DNA of 64,000 nt from Pandoraea sp. PE-S2T-3 (GCF_002179965.1 NZ_NGUQ01000014.1:248001-312000); one strand, 5' to 3'. Shown: positions 7,793 to 17,803, counted from the first letter of the stretch. Notes: generated by a model from the sequence alone, not told the origin. Made by a program: numbers and translations.

Positions 7793-9871
7793 ATGTCTGC
7801 CACCCCGACCTCAAATTCCGCTGCCGAGCGCCTCGCCGGTGCCCCCGACGACACCGCCAACGGTGCCGCCGACGCTGATCATGCGGAGCGCCCGGCGCGC
7901 CTGCCCGGCCCCATTCCGGCTGCCTTGGCGCCCACGCGGGCCATCCGCGTCCTCCCGGACCAGTTGATCAGCCAGATTGCCGCCGGCGAAGTGGTCGAAC
8001 GGCCGGCCTCGGTGGTCAAGGAACTGCTCGAAAACGCCCTCGACGCCGGTGCCCGCGCGCTCCAGATCAAGCTCGAAGAAGGCGGTGTGCGCCGCATCGC
8101 GATTACCGACGATGGCGGCGGCATGTCTTCCGAGCAACTGCCGCTGGCACTGACGCGTCACGCCACCAGCAAGATTCGCACGCTCGACGAGCTGGAATCG
8201 GTGCTCACCCTCGGGTTTCGCGGTGAAGCGCTGGCGTCGATCGCCTCGGTGGCCCAGCTCACGCTGTCGAGCCGTCAGATCGACGCTCCCCATGCCACGG
8301 CTATCGACGGCAACACCGGCGCGCTGACGCCTGCCGCCGGGCCGGTCGGCACCACGGTCGATGTGCGCGACCTGTACTTCAACACCCCCGCGCGCCGTAA
8401 ATTCCTCAAGACCGAGCAGACCGAATTCGGCCACTGCATGGATGTCATCCGTCGCAGCGCGCTCGCGCGCCCCGATGTCGGCTTCTCGATCCTGCATAAC
8501 AACCGTGCGGTCGAGCACTGGAATGTGTCTGACGCCACCACGCGGGTCTCGCGTGTGCTCGGCAACGACTTCGCCGACGCACACCTCGCATTGGATGAAG
8601 GCGCGGCCGAGCTGCGCCTGTCCGGTTTCGTTGGGCTGCCCACGGCCAGCCGTGGCCGCGCCGATCAGCAGTATTTCTTCGTGAACGGCCGCTTTGTGCG
8701 CGACAAGCTGCTCACACACGCCGTGCGCGCCGCCTATGAAGACGTGCTGCATGGTGACCGTTATCCGGCCTACGTGCTGTATTTCGAACTGCCGCCGCAA
8801 CTGGTCGACGTGAACGTGCATCCGTCGAAGATCGAAGTGCGTTTTCGCGATGCGCGCAGCGTGCACCAGTTCGTCTTCCACGCCGTGCAGCGTGCGCTCG
8901 CACGCGCCGCCGGCAGTGGCGGCGCAACCCACGCCGCGCATGTGACCGAAGGCGGCGGCCTCGCGGCAGGGAATGGCAACAACGGCGCAGGCTTCGGCTT
9001 CATGGGCGCACGCCCTGCCGCTGGTTTCGGCACCCCGGGGGGCAGCAACTGGAACCCGCGCGCGCAGCAAGGCACGCTGCCGGTCGCGCAGCCGCTCTCG
9101 GTCTACGACAACCTGTTCGGACGCGCCGCACCGCCTGCACCCCGCCCGTATGGCCAACCGGGCGTCACCGATGCTCCGGCTTCGGCTTACGGTTCGCTTG
9201 GCAGCCCCGGGGCAGCATCGGATGCGACTGGCGCGTCGATGACCGACGGCATGACGGCAGGCGCCACGCCTGACGCCATGCAGCTCGAACAGCCGCTCGG
9301 CTTCGCCCTCGGCCAACTGCACGGCATCTACATCCTCGCGCAGAACGCCTACGGGCTGGTGCTGGTCGACATGCATGCCGCGCACGAGCGCATTCTTTAT
9401 GAACAGTTCAAGCACGCGCTGATCGAGCGCGTGGTACCGGTGCAGCCGTTGCTCATCCCGGTGACGTTCTTCGCCGATCCGGTCGAAATCGGCACGACCG
9501 AAGAGCATCAGGAAACCTTGAAAGCCCTCGGTTTCGATCTCGCCGCGATGTCGCCGACGACGCTCGCGGTACGCGCCATTCCCGCGTTGCTCGACGGGGC
9601 CGACGCACAAGCGCTGGCCCGCGCCGTCCTCGCCGATCTGCGTCAGTACGGCGGCTCGCGTGTGCTCACCGAACGTCAGCACGAGTTGCTCGGCACGCTG
9701 GCCTGCCACAGTGCCGTGCGTGCCAACCGGCGTCTGACGCATGAGGAAATGAACGCGCTGCTGCGCCAGATGGAAGCGACCGAGCGCGCCGACCAGTGCA
9801 ATCACGGCCGTCCCACGTGGTATCAACTCACGCTGGGCGATCTCGACAAACTGTTCATGCGCGGCCGTTGA
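7793..9871 (+). CDS. mutL: DNA mismatch repair protein MutL
   Basis: A 692-residue MutL. The N-terminal GHKL ATPase carries the expected motifs: [25 protein letters not shown] and [11 protein letters not shown] Gly/Ala/Pro-rich linker of about 130 residues joins it to the C-terminal dimerisation domain. That domain contains [12 protein letters not shown] (from about residue 526), which fits the DXHA(X)2E(X)4E nuclease metal site, and CNHGRPTW (about 669). This is the endonuclease type of MutL seen in bacteria that lack MutH, unlike E. coli MutL. miaA follows 37 bp later, the classic mutL-miaA pairing. Confidence 0.97.
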   Translation: MSATPTSNSAAERLAGAPDDTANGAADADHAERPARLPGPIPAALAPTRAIRVLPDQLISQIAAGEVVERPASVVKELLENALDAGARALQIKLEEGGVRRIAITDDGGGMSSEQLPLALTRHATSKIRTLDELESVLTLGFRGEALASIASVAQLTLSSRQIDAPHATAIDGNTGALTPAAGPVGTTVDVRDLYFNTPARRKFLKTEQTEFGHCMDVIRRSALARPDVGFSILHNNRAVEHWNVSDATTRVSRVLGNDFADAHLALDEGAAELRLSGFVGLPTASRGRADQQYFFVNGRFVRDKLLTHAVRAAYEDVLHGDRYPAYVLYFELPPQLVDVNVHPSKIEVRFRDARSVHQFVFHAVQRALARAAGSGGATHAAHVTEGGGLAAGNGNNGAGFGFMGARPAAGFGTPGGSNWNPRAQQGTLPVAQPLSVYDNLFGRAAPPAPRPYGQPGVTDAPASAYGSLGSPGAASDATGASMTDGMTAGATPDAMQLEQPLGFALGQLHGIYILAQNAYGLVLVDMHAAHERILYEQFKHALIERVVPVQPLLIPVTFFADPVEIGTTEEHQETLKALGFDLAAMSPTTLAVRAIPALLDGADAQALARAVLADLRQYGGSRVLTERQHELLGTLACHSAVRANRRLTHEEMNALLRQMEATERADQCNHGRPTWYQLTLGDLDKLFMRGR

Positions 9872-9908
9872 GTTGCAGCACAAAGCACGACAAAGTATCC
9901 GGAAGTCC

Positions 9909-10856
9909 ATGAATCACCCGCCCCCGATCATCTGCCTGCTGGGCCCGACGGCCTCCGGCAAGACCGCTGCCGCGCTCGCGCTCGCACAAGACACACCGAT
10001 CGAAATCATCAGCGTCGACTCTGCTCTCGTCTATCGCGAGATGGACATCGGTACGGCCAAACCCAGCGCCGCCGAACTCGCCGCCGTGCCGCATCATCTG
10101 ATCGACATCATCGATCCGCGCGACGCCTACTCGGCAGCCCAGTTTCGCAACGACACACTGCGTCTGGTCGACGAGATCACCGCGCGCGGTCGCCGGCCGT
10201 TGCTCGTAGGCGGCACCATGCTCTACTACAAGGCGCTCACGCAAGGCTTGTCGCCGTTGCCGTCCGCCGATGCCGACGTGCGTGCCCGCCTCGATGAGGA
10301 AGCCGCACGCGATGGCTGGCCGGCGATGCATGCGCGGCTGGCCGCCGTCGATCCGGTCACTGCCGCGCGACTCGCGCCGAACGATTCGCAGCGTGTTCAG
10401 CGCGCACTCGAAATATTCGAATTGTCGGGCAAGCCGATGTCGCAATGGCTCGCCGAACAGGCGCAGGCCCCTGCCGAAGCATCGCCACACACGTTCATTC
10501 CCGTTGCGCTGGAACCGAGCGATCGCGCGGTGTTGCACGCGCGCATTGCCGAGCGTTTTCGCGTGATGCTCGCTGCCGGTTTCATCGAAGAAGTCGAGCG
10601 TCTGCGCGCGCGCGGCGATCTCGATCCCGGCCTGCCGTCGATGCGTTGCGTGGGCTACCGCCAGGTGTGGGAATACCTCGACGGCGAAACCGATTACGAC
10701 ACCATGCGCGACAAGGGTATCTTCGCCACGCGCCAGTTGTGCAAGCGTCAGCTCACGTGGCTGCGCTCGATGCCCGAGCGTCATATCGTCGACTGCACCG
10801 CCAGCGATGCACCGCAACGCGCGCTCGCCACCGTGCGCCAACTCTGGCAAGACTGA
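9909..10856 (+). CDS. miaA: tRNA dimethylallyltransferase MiaA
   Basis: MiaA transfers the dimethylallyl group from DMAPP to N6 of A37 in tRNAs that read UNN codons. The 315-residue protein begins with the P-loop GPTASGKT and has the substrate-binding blocks [19 protein letters not shown] and [11 protein letters not shown]. The C-terminal part has the [12 protein letters not shown] motif. ATG 9909 is preceded by GGAAG at proper spacing; an upstream in-frame ATG at 9873 adds 12 unconserved residues. It is co-oriented with mutL and probably co-transcribed. Confidence 0.96.
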   Translation: MNHPPPIICLLGPTASGKTAAALALAQDTPIEIISVDSALVYREMDIGTAKPSAAELAAVPHHLIDIIDPRDAYSAAQFRNDTLRLVDEITARGRRPLLVGGTMLYYKALTQGLSPLPSADADVRARLDEEAARDGWPAMHARLAAVDPVTAARLAPNDSQRVQRALEIFELSGKPMSQWLAEQAQAPAEASPHTFIPVALEPSDRAVLHARIAERFRVMLAAGFIEEVERLRARGDLDPGLPSMRCVGYRQVWEYLDGETDYDTMRDKGIFATRQLCKRQLTWLRSMPERHIVDCTASDAPQRALATVRQLWQD

Positions 10857-10962
10857 CGCAAGTCCGAGTCAAAACTCACCTGCCCGCGTTCCGCCATGCC
10901 GCTGTGCGGAACGCATTCTGAATACCTCTCCCGCCTCCGTTGAAACCCTGACAGCTTTCCGG

Positions 10963-11000
10963 TTTGCATGTCGATTTTGATATGCTAATTTGCATATCAA
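10963..11000. promoter_or_regulatory. Multi-half-site operator ahead of the importer operon
   Basis: A near-perfect dyad TTGATATGC-N6-GCATATCAA occupies 10977-11000. Just upstream, TTTGCATGTCGA (10963-10974) repeats the right half TTTGCATATCAA (10989-11000) in direct orientation with 10 of 12 matches and a 26-bp offset. The array sits 54-91 bp before the first gene of the importer operon. The symmetry gives no T-N11-A spacing, so it does not look like a standard LysR box, although the operon ends in a LysR gene. The regulator is unassigned. Confidence 0.6.
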
Positions 11001-11053
11001 CGTTTCGATCAATTCAAAATTGCATCGAATCCACGATACCGGGAAGGGTGCCA

Positions 11054-11953
11054 ATGACGCAGACTTCGATGGAACAGAGTGGGGTGCCGGGCGCGCTGCA
11101 AGGGGGTGCGCCAAGCGACACGCTACGGTTACCGGCAGGCAAGCCGCGCGGCATTTCGGCCGGCAAATGGGCCGTGCGCGCCGGTGTCACGCTGATCTAC
11201 CTGTTCATGCTCAGCCCGCTGATTTTCGTGATCTGGCTGAGCTTCTTCAAAGACGCGATCATCACCTTCCCGCCCAGCGGCTACACGCTGTCGTGGTACG
11301 CCAACGCGTGGCGCAATGCCGCGTTCGCCAACGGCTTCCTCCTGTCTCTGCAACTTGCTGCGTGCGCAGCCATCGGCGGCGTCATTCTCGGCGTGGCTGC
11401 CTCGCTCGCACTTGCCCGATATCGTTTCCCCGGGCGCCGCACGCTCGGCAACGTCTTGCTGCTGCCGCTGGTCGTGCCCGGCATCGTTGCCGGCATCGCG
11501 ACCTATCTGTTCTATCTGCGCGCCGAAAACATCTTCGATGTGGATATCGTCGGCACCTTCACCGGACTGGTCGTCGCGCACATCTGCCTCACTATTCCGT
11601 GGACGATGCGTCTCGTCGGCGCGAGCCTCGCGCAGATCGACGGCACCATCGAAGAGGCTGCGCGCAACCTCGGCGCAGGCCCGTGGCGCACGCTCTGGCG
11701 CGTCACGCTGCCGATGCTGCGCCCGGCCATCGTCGCCGCCGTGTTGTTCAGCTTCATCGTGTCGTTCGAGAACCTCGAACTCACGCTGCCGCTCGTCGGC
11801 CCGGGCAAGACTACGCTGCCCATCGCGATCATGCAGTACCTCGAATTCAACCTCGACCCGACGATTGCGGCGGTCTCTGCCGCGCAGATCGTGTTGCTCG
11901 GCATCGTCATGCTGATCACCGATCGCTTCGTCAAACTCAGCCAGGTGATCTGA
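11054..11953 (+). CDS. ABC importer permease, PotC/YdcV type
   Basis: A 299-residue inner-membrane permease of the spermidine/putrescine-type ABC family. After a Gly-rich cytoplasmic N-terminus it has about six hydrophobic segments (first: VTLIYLFMLSPLIFVIWLSF). The EAA loop that contacts the ATPase reads EEAARNLGAGPWRTLWRV. The start at 11054 follows GGGAAGGGTG; an ATG at 10964 would put the operator inside the gene. It is the first gene of the operon and lies 1 bp before the ATPase gene. The substrate is unknown; the family also takes up opines, amino acids and small peptides. Confidence 0.85.
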   Translation: MTQTSMEQSGVPGALQGGAPSDTLRLPAGKPRGISAGKWAVRAGVTLIYLFMLSPLIFVIWLSFFKDAIITFPPSGYTLSWYANAWRNAAFANGFLLSLQLAACAAIGGVILGVAASLALARYRFPGRRTLGNVLLLPLVVPGIVAGIATYLFYLRAENIFDVDIVGTFTGLVVAHICLTIPWTMRLVGASLAQIDGTIEEAARNLGAGPWRTLWRVTLPMLRPAIVAAVLFSFIVSFENLELTLPLVGPGKTTLPIAIMQYLEFNLDPTIAAVSAAQIVLLGIVMLITDRFVKLSQVI

Positions 11954-11954
11954 C

Positions 11955-13007
11955 ATGGCCAACGTCTGTCTGCGCGGTCTGCGCAAGCAATACGGCAATT
12001 CGGCGGCAGTGGCCGACTTCTCGCTCGACATTGCCGAAGGCGAACTCGTCGCCTTCCTCGGCCCGAGCGGCTGCGGCAAGACCACCACGCTGCGCATGGT
12101 CGCGGGGTTTGTGGAGCCGACCGACGGCGAAATCTGGATCGGCGGCAAAGAGGTGTCGCGCCTGCCGCCGCACCGGCGCAACACGGGCATGGTGTTTCAA
12201 CGCTATGCGCTCTTCCCGCACATGACCGTCGCGGAAAACGTCGCATTCGGGCTGGAGATGCGCCGCGTCTCGAGCGCCGATCGCGCGACCCGCGTGCGTG
12301 AAGCGCTCGACATGGTGCGGCTGACCCAACTGGCCGATCGCTACCCGCGCCAACTCTCGGGCGGACAGCAGCAACGCGTGGCGATTGCCCGCGCGCTTGC
12401 CATCCGGCCCGACGTTTTTCTGCTCGATGAACCGCTCTCGAATCTCGACGCCAAGCTGCGCACCGAAGTGCGCGAAGAGATTCGCGCGCTGCAACAGCGT
12501 CTCGGCCTGACTACGATTTTCGTCACCCACGATCAGGAAGAAGCGCTCGCCATTGCCGACCGTCTCGCCGTCATGCACGACGGCCGCGTGCAGCAGATCG
12601 GCACCGCCGACGCCCTATACGAGCGTCCCGCCAATCCGTTCGTGGCGAACTTCCTCGGCAAGATGAATTTCCTCGCAGGCCGCATGAACGATGGCCACTT
12701 CGTCACGGCCAAAGGCGAGCGATTTGCCCTCGCCAACGCCGCGCCCGACGCCACCACGCTCGGTATCCGGCCCGAGCGCCTGCGCCTGACCGATGCGCCG
12801 GCCGGCAACGAGAGCGCTGTGCCCGTCACCGTCGATCAGACGATTTATCTCGGCTCCACGCTCGAACTGCGCCTGAAGAGCCCGCAGGGCGAGATGCTGG
12901 TCGCGCATGTGCCGAACACGGCCAGCGACAGCGCCGGGCGGTATGCGCCCGGCCAGATGCTCAAGGCGTGTTTCGCCCCCGGCGACTGCCTGCTGTTCAA
13001 CGCCTGA
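11955..13007 (+). CDS. ABC importer ATPase, PotA type
   Basis: A 350-residue ATPase that powers the importer encoded around it. Visible motifs: Walker [10 protein letters not shown] (about 36-44), Q-loop [10 protein letters not shown], signature [15 protein letters not shown] (about 135), Walker [17 protein letters not shown], and the switch His in [10 protein letters not shown]. The last 110 residues form a TOBE-like regulatory domain ([14 protein letters not shown] then GIRPERLRL), typical of the polyamine/sugar CUT1-like group. Confidence 0.9.
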   Translation: MANVCLRGLRKQYGNSAAVADFSLDIAEGELVAFLGPSGCGKTTTLRMVAGFVEPTDGEIWIGGKEVSRLPPHRRNTGMVFQRYALFPHMTVAENVAFGLEMRRVSSADRATRVREALDMVRLTQLADRYPRQLSGGQQQRVAIARALAIRPDVFLLDEPLSNLDAKLRTEVREEIRALQQRLGLTTIFVTHDQEEALAIADRLAVMHDGRVQQIGTADALYERPANPFVANFLGKMNFLAGRMNDGHFVTAKGERFALANAAPDATTLGIRPERLRLTDAPAGNESAVPVTVDQTIYLGSTLELRLKSPQGEMLVAHVPNTASDSAGRYAPGQMLKACFAPGDCLLFNA

Positions 13008-13082
13008 CTCTCTGTTTTCTTACCCGCGGTCCCGCACCGGTGCCGCCCTTTGTTTCGGCCTCACGTTAGGAAGGATGACGAC

Positions 13083-14147
13083 ATGACGCACGCCCTGAAC
13101 CGCCGCACGTTTCTCAAGACCGCCTCCGGCCTGGTGCTCGCCCCGGCGCTCGGCCTCGAAGCCCTCTCGGCACGCGCGGCCGATGCCTGCCCGAACGTAG
13201 TGGTAGGCACTTGGGGTGGCGACTATCTGAATCTGCTCGAGCAGAACATCGGCAAGCCGATCATCGAAGCGGCCGGTGGCAAGGTCACGTACGACTCGGC
13301 CGATCAGGTCGCGCGCATGACCAAGCTGCGCGCCGAAAAAGCGTCGCGCCGCGGCTCGCTCGACGTCGCCTGTCTGGCCGATCTCGATATGTACGACATC
13401 AACCGCTCGGGCATTCTCGAACCCATCGACGCGAAGCTCGTGCCGAACCTCGCCAACACGCTCGAATCGCTGCGCCGTCCGTACTCGATTCCGCACATCT
13501 TCAGTGCGATGGTGATCGTGTACAACCCCGAAAAGCTCGGCACCAAGCCCGACTCGTTCATGGCCGCGCTCGATCCGAAGCTCAAGGGCAAAGTCGGCTT
13601 CTCCGACATCCTCTACAACTTCAACGTGGTGAGCAGCTCGCTCGCGGCAGGCCACAAGGACGGCGATACCGCCGGTGGCATGCAGTTCCTGCGCGAGTTG
13701 CGCAAGTCGCAGCAACCGAAGGTGTACCCGTCGAACGAAGCTGTGGCGTCCGCGCTCAAGAGCGGCGACATCTGGTTCACCTGCATGTGGAAAGCGCGCG
13801 CGCTGCAATGGAAGAAGGCCGGCGTGCCGATCGAATACGTGGTGCCGAAGGAAGGTGCCGTGCCGGTGACGTTCGAAGCGGCCGTGCCGAAAAACTCGCA
13901 GTCGAAGATGTGCGGTTTCAACTATCTGAACGCAATGCTCGACCCACGCGCGCAGATCGGTTTTGCGGAAACGATGGGCTACGCGCCGACCGTGAAAAAT
14001 GCCAACCTGCCGCCGGCGCTGCAACAGAGCGTGGGCTTCACGAACGCCGAACTCGATCGCATGGTCAAGCTCGACTACGCCAAATTCACCGCCGACAAGC
14101 CGGCGCTGCTCGACTTCTGGAACAAGGAATTCAAGGTGGGCCTGTGA
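13083..14147 (+). CDS. Periplasmic substrate-binding protein, PotD type, Tat signal
   Basis: A 354-residue extracytoplasmic solute-binding protein. The N-terminus NRRTFLKTASG plus a hydrophobic stretch is a twin-arginine signal with likely cleavage after SARA near residue 33. The mature part begins with the family pattern VVVGTWGGDYLNLLEQN. Ligand specificity cannot be read from it. ATG 13083 has AGGAAGGA 7 nt upstream, better than the in-frame ATG 13050. The stop overlaps the next permease as GTGA. Confidence 0.87.
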   Translation: MTHALNRRTFLKTASGLVLAPALGLEALSARAADACPNVVVGTWGGDYLNLLEQNIGKPIIEAAGGKVTYDSADQVARMTKLRAEKASRRGSLDVACLADLDMYDINRSGILEPIDAKLVPNLANTLESLRRPYSIPHIFSAMVIVYNPEKLGTKPDSFMAALDPKLKGKVGFSDILYNFNVVSSSLAAGHKDGDTAGGMQFLRELRKSQQPKVYPSNEAVASALKSGDIWFTCMWKARALQWKKAGVPIEYVVPKEGAVPVTFEAAVPKNSQSKMCGFNYLNAMLDPRAQIGFAETMGYAPTVKNANLPPALQQSVGFTNAELDRMVKLDYAKFTADKPALLDFWNKEFKVGL

Positions 14148-15094
14148 ACGCCGCAGCCGCGCCAGAATCGCCTGAGCCAACCATGCCATCGCCGACCCGC
14201 CTCTCTCCGACATCCCGAGCCGCCACCGCCCGCGCGGTGCGCGGCGCCTTCACGGGCGGTGCGCTGGCGTTTCCCGCCACGCTCGTCGTGCTGGTCGTGA
14301 TCGTGTTGCCGGGGCTGCAACTGCTGCGCTACAGCCTGAACCGGTTCGATCCGGTCGACATGATGCAAGCCGCCATCACCGGCGAGAACTACATCAAGTT
14401 CTTCACCGACCCGTATTACCTGTCGGTGTTGTGGACCACCATCAAGGTCGCCACGCTGTGCACCGCGCTCGCGCTCGTGCTCGGCTTTCCGGTCGCTTAT
14501 GTGCTGGCGCGCACGCAAAGCCGCTTCAAGAGCCTGCTGGTGATCTTGCTGGTGTTCCCGCTGCTGGTGGGCAATGTGGTGCGCGCGGCGGGCTGGATGG
14601 TGATGCTCGGCAATGCGGGCTTCGTCAACTCGCTGCTCGTCTCGCTGGGTATCGTGCCGCAGCCGATCCGTCTGCTTTACACGCCATTCGCCGTGGTCGT
14701 GGGCACTACGGCGGTGGTGCTGCCGTACATGATTCTCACCTTGCAGAGCGTGCTCGAAGGCATGGACTTCTCTGTCGAGGAAGCCGCCCGCAACCTCGGC
14801 GCCACCTTCCGGCAAACGCTGACCCGCGTGATTCTGCCGATGGCAGCGCCCGGCATCGCGGCGGGCACGATGCTCGTGTTCATCCTGTGCATGAACGCTT
14901 ATGCGACGCCCGTGCTGCTCGGCGGCACCGGCATCACGATGATGACGCCCTCCATCTACGACCAGATCGCGAAGGCGAACAACTGGCCGTTCGGTGCCGT
15001 GCTCTCGCTGGTCTCGATGGTGGTGACGTTTGCGCTCGCCATCGCCTCGCACTGGGTCATTCAGCGCCGCTATGCGAAGACGATGATGACCTGA
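14144..15094 (+). CDS. ABC importer permease, PotB type, GTG start
   Basis: A 316-residue permease that pairs with the PotC-type subunit to form the transmembrane channel. About six hydrophobic segments follow a Pro/Ala/Ser-rich N-terminus. The EAA loop reads VEEAARNLGATFRQTLTRV. The start is placed at GTG 14144, which overlaps the stop of the binding protein (GTGA); an alternative ATG lies at 14183, still ahead of the first membrane segment. Confidence 0.82.
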   Translation: MNAAAAPESPEPTMPSPTRLSPTSRAATARAVRGAFTGGALAFPATLVVLVVIVLPGLQLLRYSLNRFDPVDMMQAAITGENYIKFFTDPYYLSVLWTTIKVATLCTALALVLGFPVAYVLARTQSRFKSLLVILLVFPLLVGNVVRAAGWMVMLGNAGFVNSLLVSLGIVPQPIRLLYTPFAVVVGTTAVVLPYMILTLQSVLEGMDFSVEEAARNLGATFRQTLTRVILPMAAPGIAAGTMLVFILCMNAYATPVLLGGTGITMMTPSIYDQIAKANNWPFGAVLSLVSMVVTFALAIASHWVIQRRYAKTMMT

Positions 15095-15194
15095 CTAATC
15101 TGATTGAGTTGAAGAACTGAATGTGCTGATCCCCACCGGCTCAGGGCCTGTTCACCCGACGCTGCCGGACATTACCGATCGAAAGGATTTCGCC

Positions 15195-16391
15195 ATGCCG
15201 ACACTCTCCGATGCTACCCGCCAGTACCGCCGCGATCTGATGAACGATCTGATGGATCACACGCGCGTCGATGCCCTGATCTTCACCGCCGCCGACTTCT
15301 TCCAGTGGGCGACCAACTTTCACGTCGACGTGCAGACGTGGGAGCGCCCGATTGCGGTGTGTGTGCCGCGTGACGGCGAGCCGTTCGCGGTCATGAACGA
15401 GCTGTCCACGCACCACCTGATGATGGCGCGTGAGCGGGGACATCTGTGGCTCGATCTCGACCGCGTCTCGCTGTATGCCGAACACCCGCGTGTGACGCAG
15501 CGTCTGCCGTTGCTTGCCGAAGTGCCTTCGCTTATCGCTGAACGTCTTCGTGCCGCCGGTCTCGCGGGTGCACGCATCGGCGTGGATGCGGCGGGCGGCC
15601 CGCTCGCGCGTGCCAGTGCGTCGCTGCCCGATGCGAAGCTGGTGCCGATGCTCGCCGAGATGCGCTCGCTGCGCTGGGTCAAGCATGCGGAAGAGATTGC
15701 GATCATGCGCGCGGCGTCCGAACTTGCCGACTGGGTGCAGGATCGCTATCGCGAGAACATTCGCCCGGGACGGCTCGTGCAGGAACTCGATTACTCGATG
15801 GCGGCCCTGATGGTCACCGAAGGGGCGAAGCGGTTCCCCGGCGAGAATCTGGAAGTCATGCGTTGCTGGACACTCTCCGGCCCCGCGTCGGCTTCGCCGC
15901 ATGGTGATGGCGCGTCGTGTGGTGCAGTGATCCGCGAGGGCGACGGGCTGGTAAACATCGTGATTCCACGCCTGAACGGGCTCGTGATCGAGAACGAACG
16001 GACGTGGTTCTGCGGCAAACCGTCGAGCGATCAGGCGAAGTTTTACGAAGTGGCCCGCGCCGCCAACGAAGCTGCCGTGAACGCGGCGGTGACCGGCCGG
16101 CCCGTCTCGGGCATCGACGCCGCCGCGCAGGCGGTCATTGAAAAGGCCGGTTGCGGCGAATACATCCGCCATCGCACCGGGCACGGCATGGGCATCATCG
16201 GCCATGAATATCCCGACGACATGGCGTTCAATCATCGTCCGCTGCTGGCCAACGAGGTCTATTCCGCCGAGCCGGGCATCTACGTCTACGGGCTGGGCGG
16301 CTTCCGGCTGGACGACTCGGTCGTCACCGGCGACACCCCTGAAATGCTCACGCGTACGCCGCGCACGCTGGCCCACGCCACCATCGACTGA
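15195..16391 (+). CDS. Creatinase-like M24 (pita-bread) hydrolase without the metal-ligand Asp pair
   Basis: A 398-residue protein of the M24 fold (Xaa-Pro peptidase, creatinase, ectoine hydrolase). An N-terminal creatinase_N domain (about 1-150) precedes the pita-bread domain. Metal-dependent members have two Asp ligands in a D-x-G ... D-x-T-R-T pattern; here that stretch reads NIVIPRLNG ... ENERTWFC (about 254-272), so both appear to be replaced. From memory this matches creatinase (ERTLFC), a metal-free member. The conserved HRTGHGMG (about 326) and SAEPGIYV remain. Creatine or an N-substituted amino acid is a reasonable substrate class, but this is inference. The SD is GAAAGGA. It lies in the importer operon. 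Confidence 0.8.
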   Translation: MPTLSDATRQYRRDLMNDLMDHTRVDALIFTAADFFQWATNFHVDVQTWERPIAVCVPRDGEPFAVMNELSTHHLMMARERGHLWLDLDRVSLYAEHPRVTQRLPLLAEVPSLIAERLRAAGLAGARIGVDAAGGPLARASASLPDAKLVPMLAEMRSLRWVKHAEEIAIMRAASELADWVQDRYRENIRPGRLVQELDYSMAALMVTEGAKRFPGENLEVMRCWTLSGPASASPHGDGASCGAVIREGDGLVNIVIPRLNGLVIENERTWFCGKPSSDQAKFYEVARAANEAAVNAAVTGRPVSGIDAAAQAVIEKAGCGEYIRHRTGHGMGIIGHEYPDDMAFNHRPLLANEVYSAEPGIYVYGLGGFRLDDSVVTGDTPEMLTRTPRTLAHATID

Positions 16392-16394
16392 GCG

Positions 16395-16428
16395 CGCACG
16401 AGACGCACACGAGAGACACACGAGAGAC
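16395..16428. repeat. 11-bp tandem repeat between the M24 and amidohydrolase genes
   Basis: Two exact copies of ACACGAGAGAC lie head to tail (16407-16417 and 16418-16428). A degenerate copy, CGCACGAGAC, lies just before (from about 16395), and a trace of the motif recurs at GAGAGACACC further down. It sits in a 104-bp gap inside the operon. Confidence 0.7.
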
Positions 16429-16495
16429 ATAGGCATGGCACCGCGCACCCCATGCGTGCACGGTGCTTGAGAGACACCGTCTGGGAGGAGAGGTT

Positions 16496-17737
16496 ATGGA
16501 GTCGATTCTGTTGTCGAACTGCGCGTTGCTCGATCCGGTCAAGGGCGAGTTGCGCGGTGATCACGCGGTGCTGATCGAAAATGGCCGCATCAAGGAAGTC
16601 TCGGACAAACCGATTCGCAGCCAGAGCGCGCGCGAAATCGACGTGCGCGGCAAGACCGTCATGCCGGGCCTGATCGATCTGCACGTGCATGTGCATGCCA
16701 CGCAGCTCAATCTGTCGGCGCAGGCGCATCTGCCCAACGTGCTGGTCACGCTCAAGTCGGTGCCGATCCTGCAAGGCATGTTGCGGCGCGGCTTCACGAC
16801 CGTACGCGATGCCGGCGGCGCCGGGCACGCGATCAAGCACGCGGTGGAAAGCGGCTTGGCCGAAGGCCCGCGTCTGTTCGTGTCGGGCCGCGCCATCAGC
16901 CAGACCGGCGGACACGGCGACGGCCGCCCGCGCACCGACTACATCGGCACCGACGGCCCGTGCCCGTGCTGTGTCCGTGTGGGCGCGCTGTCGCGGGTCG
17001 CCGACGGCGTGGATGAAGTGCGCCGCGCCGTGCGCGAAGAACTGCAAATGGGGGCCGATCAGATCAAGATCATGGCCTCAGGCGGTGTGGCGTCACCGAC
17101 CGATCCCGTGGGTGCATGGGGCTATTCGGAAGACGAGATCCGCGCCATCGTGGCCGAAGCGCGCGGGCGCGGCACGTATGTACTCGCGCATGCCTACACG
17201 GCTGCCGCCATCGAGCGCGCCGTGCGATGCGGTGTGCGCACGATTGAACACGGCAATCTGGTCGATGCACCGACGGCCCGCTTCATGGCCGAACAGGGCG
17301 CGTACGCGGTACCCACGCTCGTGACTTACGATGCGCTCGCGAATGAAGGCAAGTCGCTAGGTCTGCCCGACGACAGCGTGGCGAAAATTGCCGACGTGCA
17401 CGCCGCCGGGCTGCGTTCGCTCGAAATCTTCCGCGAAGCGGGCGTCAAGATGGGTTACGGGTCGGATCTGCTCGGCGAGTCGCAGCGGCTGCAATCGGAT
17501 GAATTCCGGCTGCGCGCCGAAGTGCTCTCGCCTGCGGAGATTCTGCGCAGCGCGACGGTGGTCGGTGCGGAGGTGCTGGGACAGTCGGGCCAGTTGGGCG
17601 AAATCGTGCCGGGCGCACACGCCGACATCCTGATTGTCGACGGCGATCCGTTGCGCTCGCTCGACTGCCTGCTGGGGCAAGGCGAGCGGATTCCGATGGT
17701 GATGAAGGGCGGTAAAATCCACGCTTTTGCGCTCTAG
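16496..17737 (+). CDS. Metal-dependent amidohydrolase (prolidase/Xaa-Arg dipeptidase-like)
   Basis: A 413-residue TIM-barrel amidohydrolase. The first metal motif is DLHVHVHATQ near residue 60. The carboxylated-Lys region is QIKIMASGGVASPTDP (about 188), followed by AHAYT, EHGN and the catalytic Asp in GSDLLG (about 322). An unusual CPCC lies near residue 160. The pattern fits the branch that contains bacterial Xaa-Pro and Xaa-Arg/Lys dipeptidases and imidazolonepropionase-like enzymes. ATG 16496 has GGGAGGAGA directly upstream. Its place after the M24 gene suggests that the two act in sequence on the imported compound. Confidence 0.8.
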   Translation: MESILLSNCALLDPVKGELRGDHAVLIENGRIKEVSDKPIRSQSAREIDVRGKTVMPGLIDLHVHVHATQLNLSAQAHLPNVLVTLKSVPILQGMLRRGFTTVRDAGGAGHAIKHAVESGLAEGPRLFVSGRAISQTGGHGDGRPRTDYIGTDGPCPCCVRVGALSRVADGVDEVRRAVREELQMGADQIKIMASGGVASPTDPVGAWGYSEDEIRAIVAEARGRGTYVLAHAYTAAAIERAVRCGVRTIEHGNLVDAPTARFMAEQGAYAVPTLVTYDALANEGKSLGLPDDSVAKIADVHAAGLRSLEIFREAGVKMGYGSDLLGESQRLQSDEFRLRAEVLSPAEILRSATVVGAEVLGQSGQLGEIVPGAHADILIVDGDPLRSLDCLLGQGERIPMVMKGGKIHAFAL

Positions 17738-17803
17738 GGTCTGCTCACCTTAGGCAAACGCGTCGGGGCACTCGGGTGCCCCGCCCTCTCTTCGGGAGAC
17801 CTG

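Noticed and set aside
7811-9910. 699-codon antisense frame inside mutL
   Set aside because: No motif or start signal; mutL is complete on the plus strand with all family motifs.
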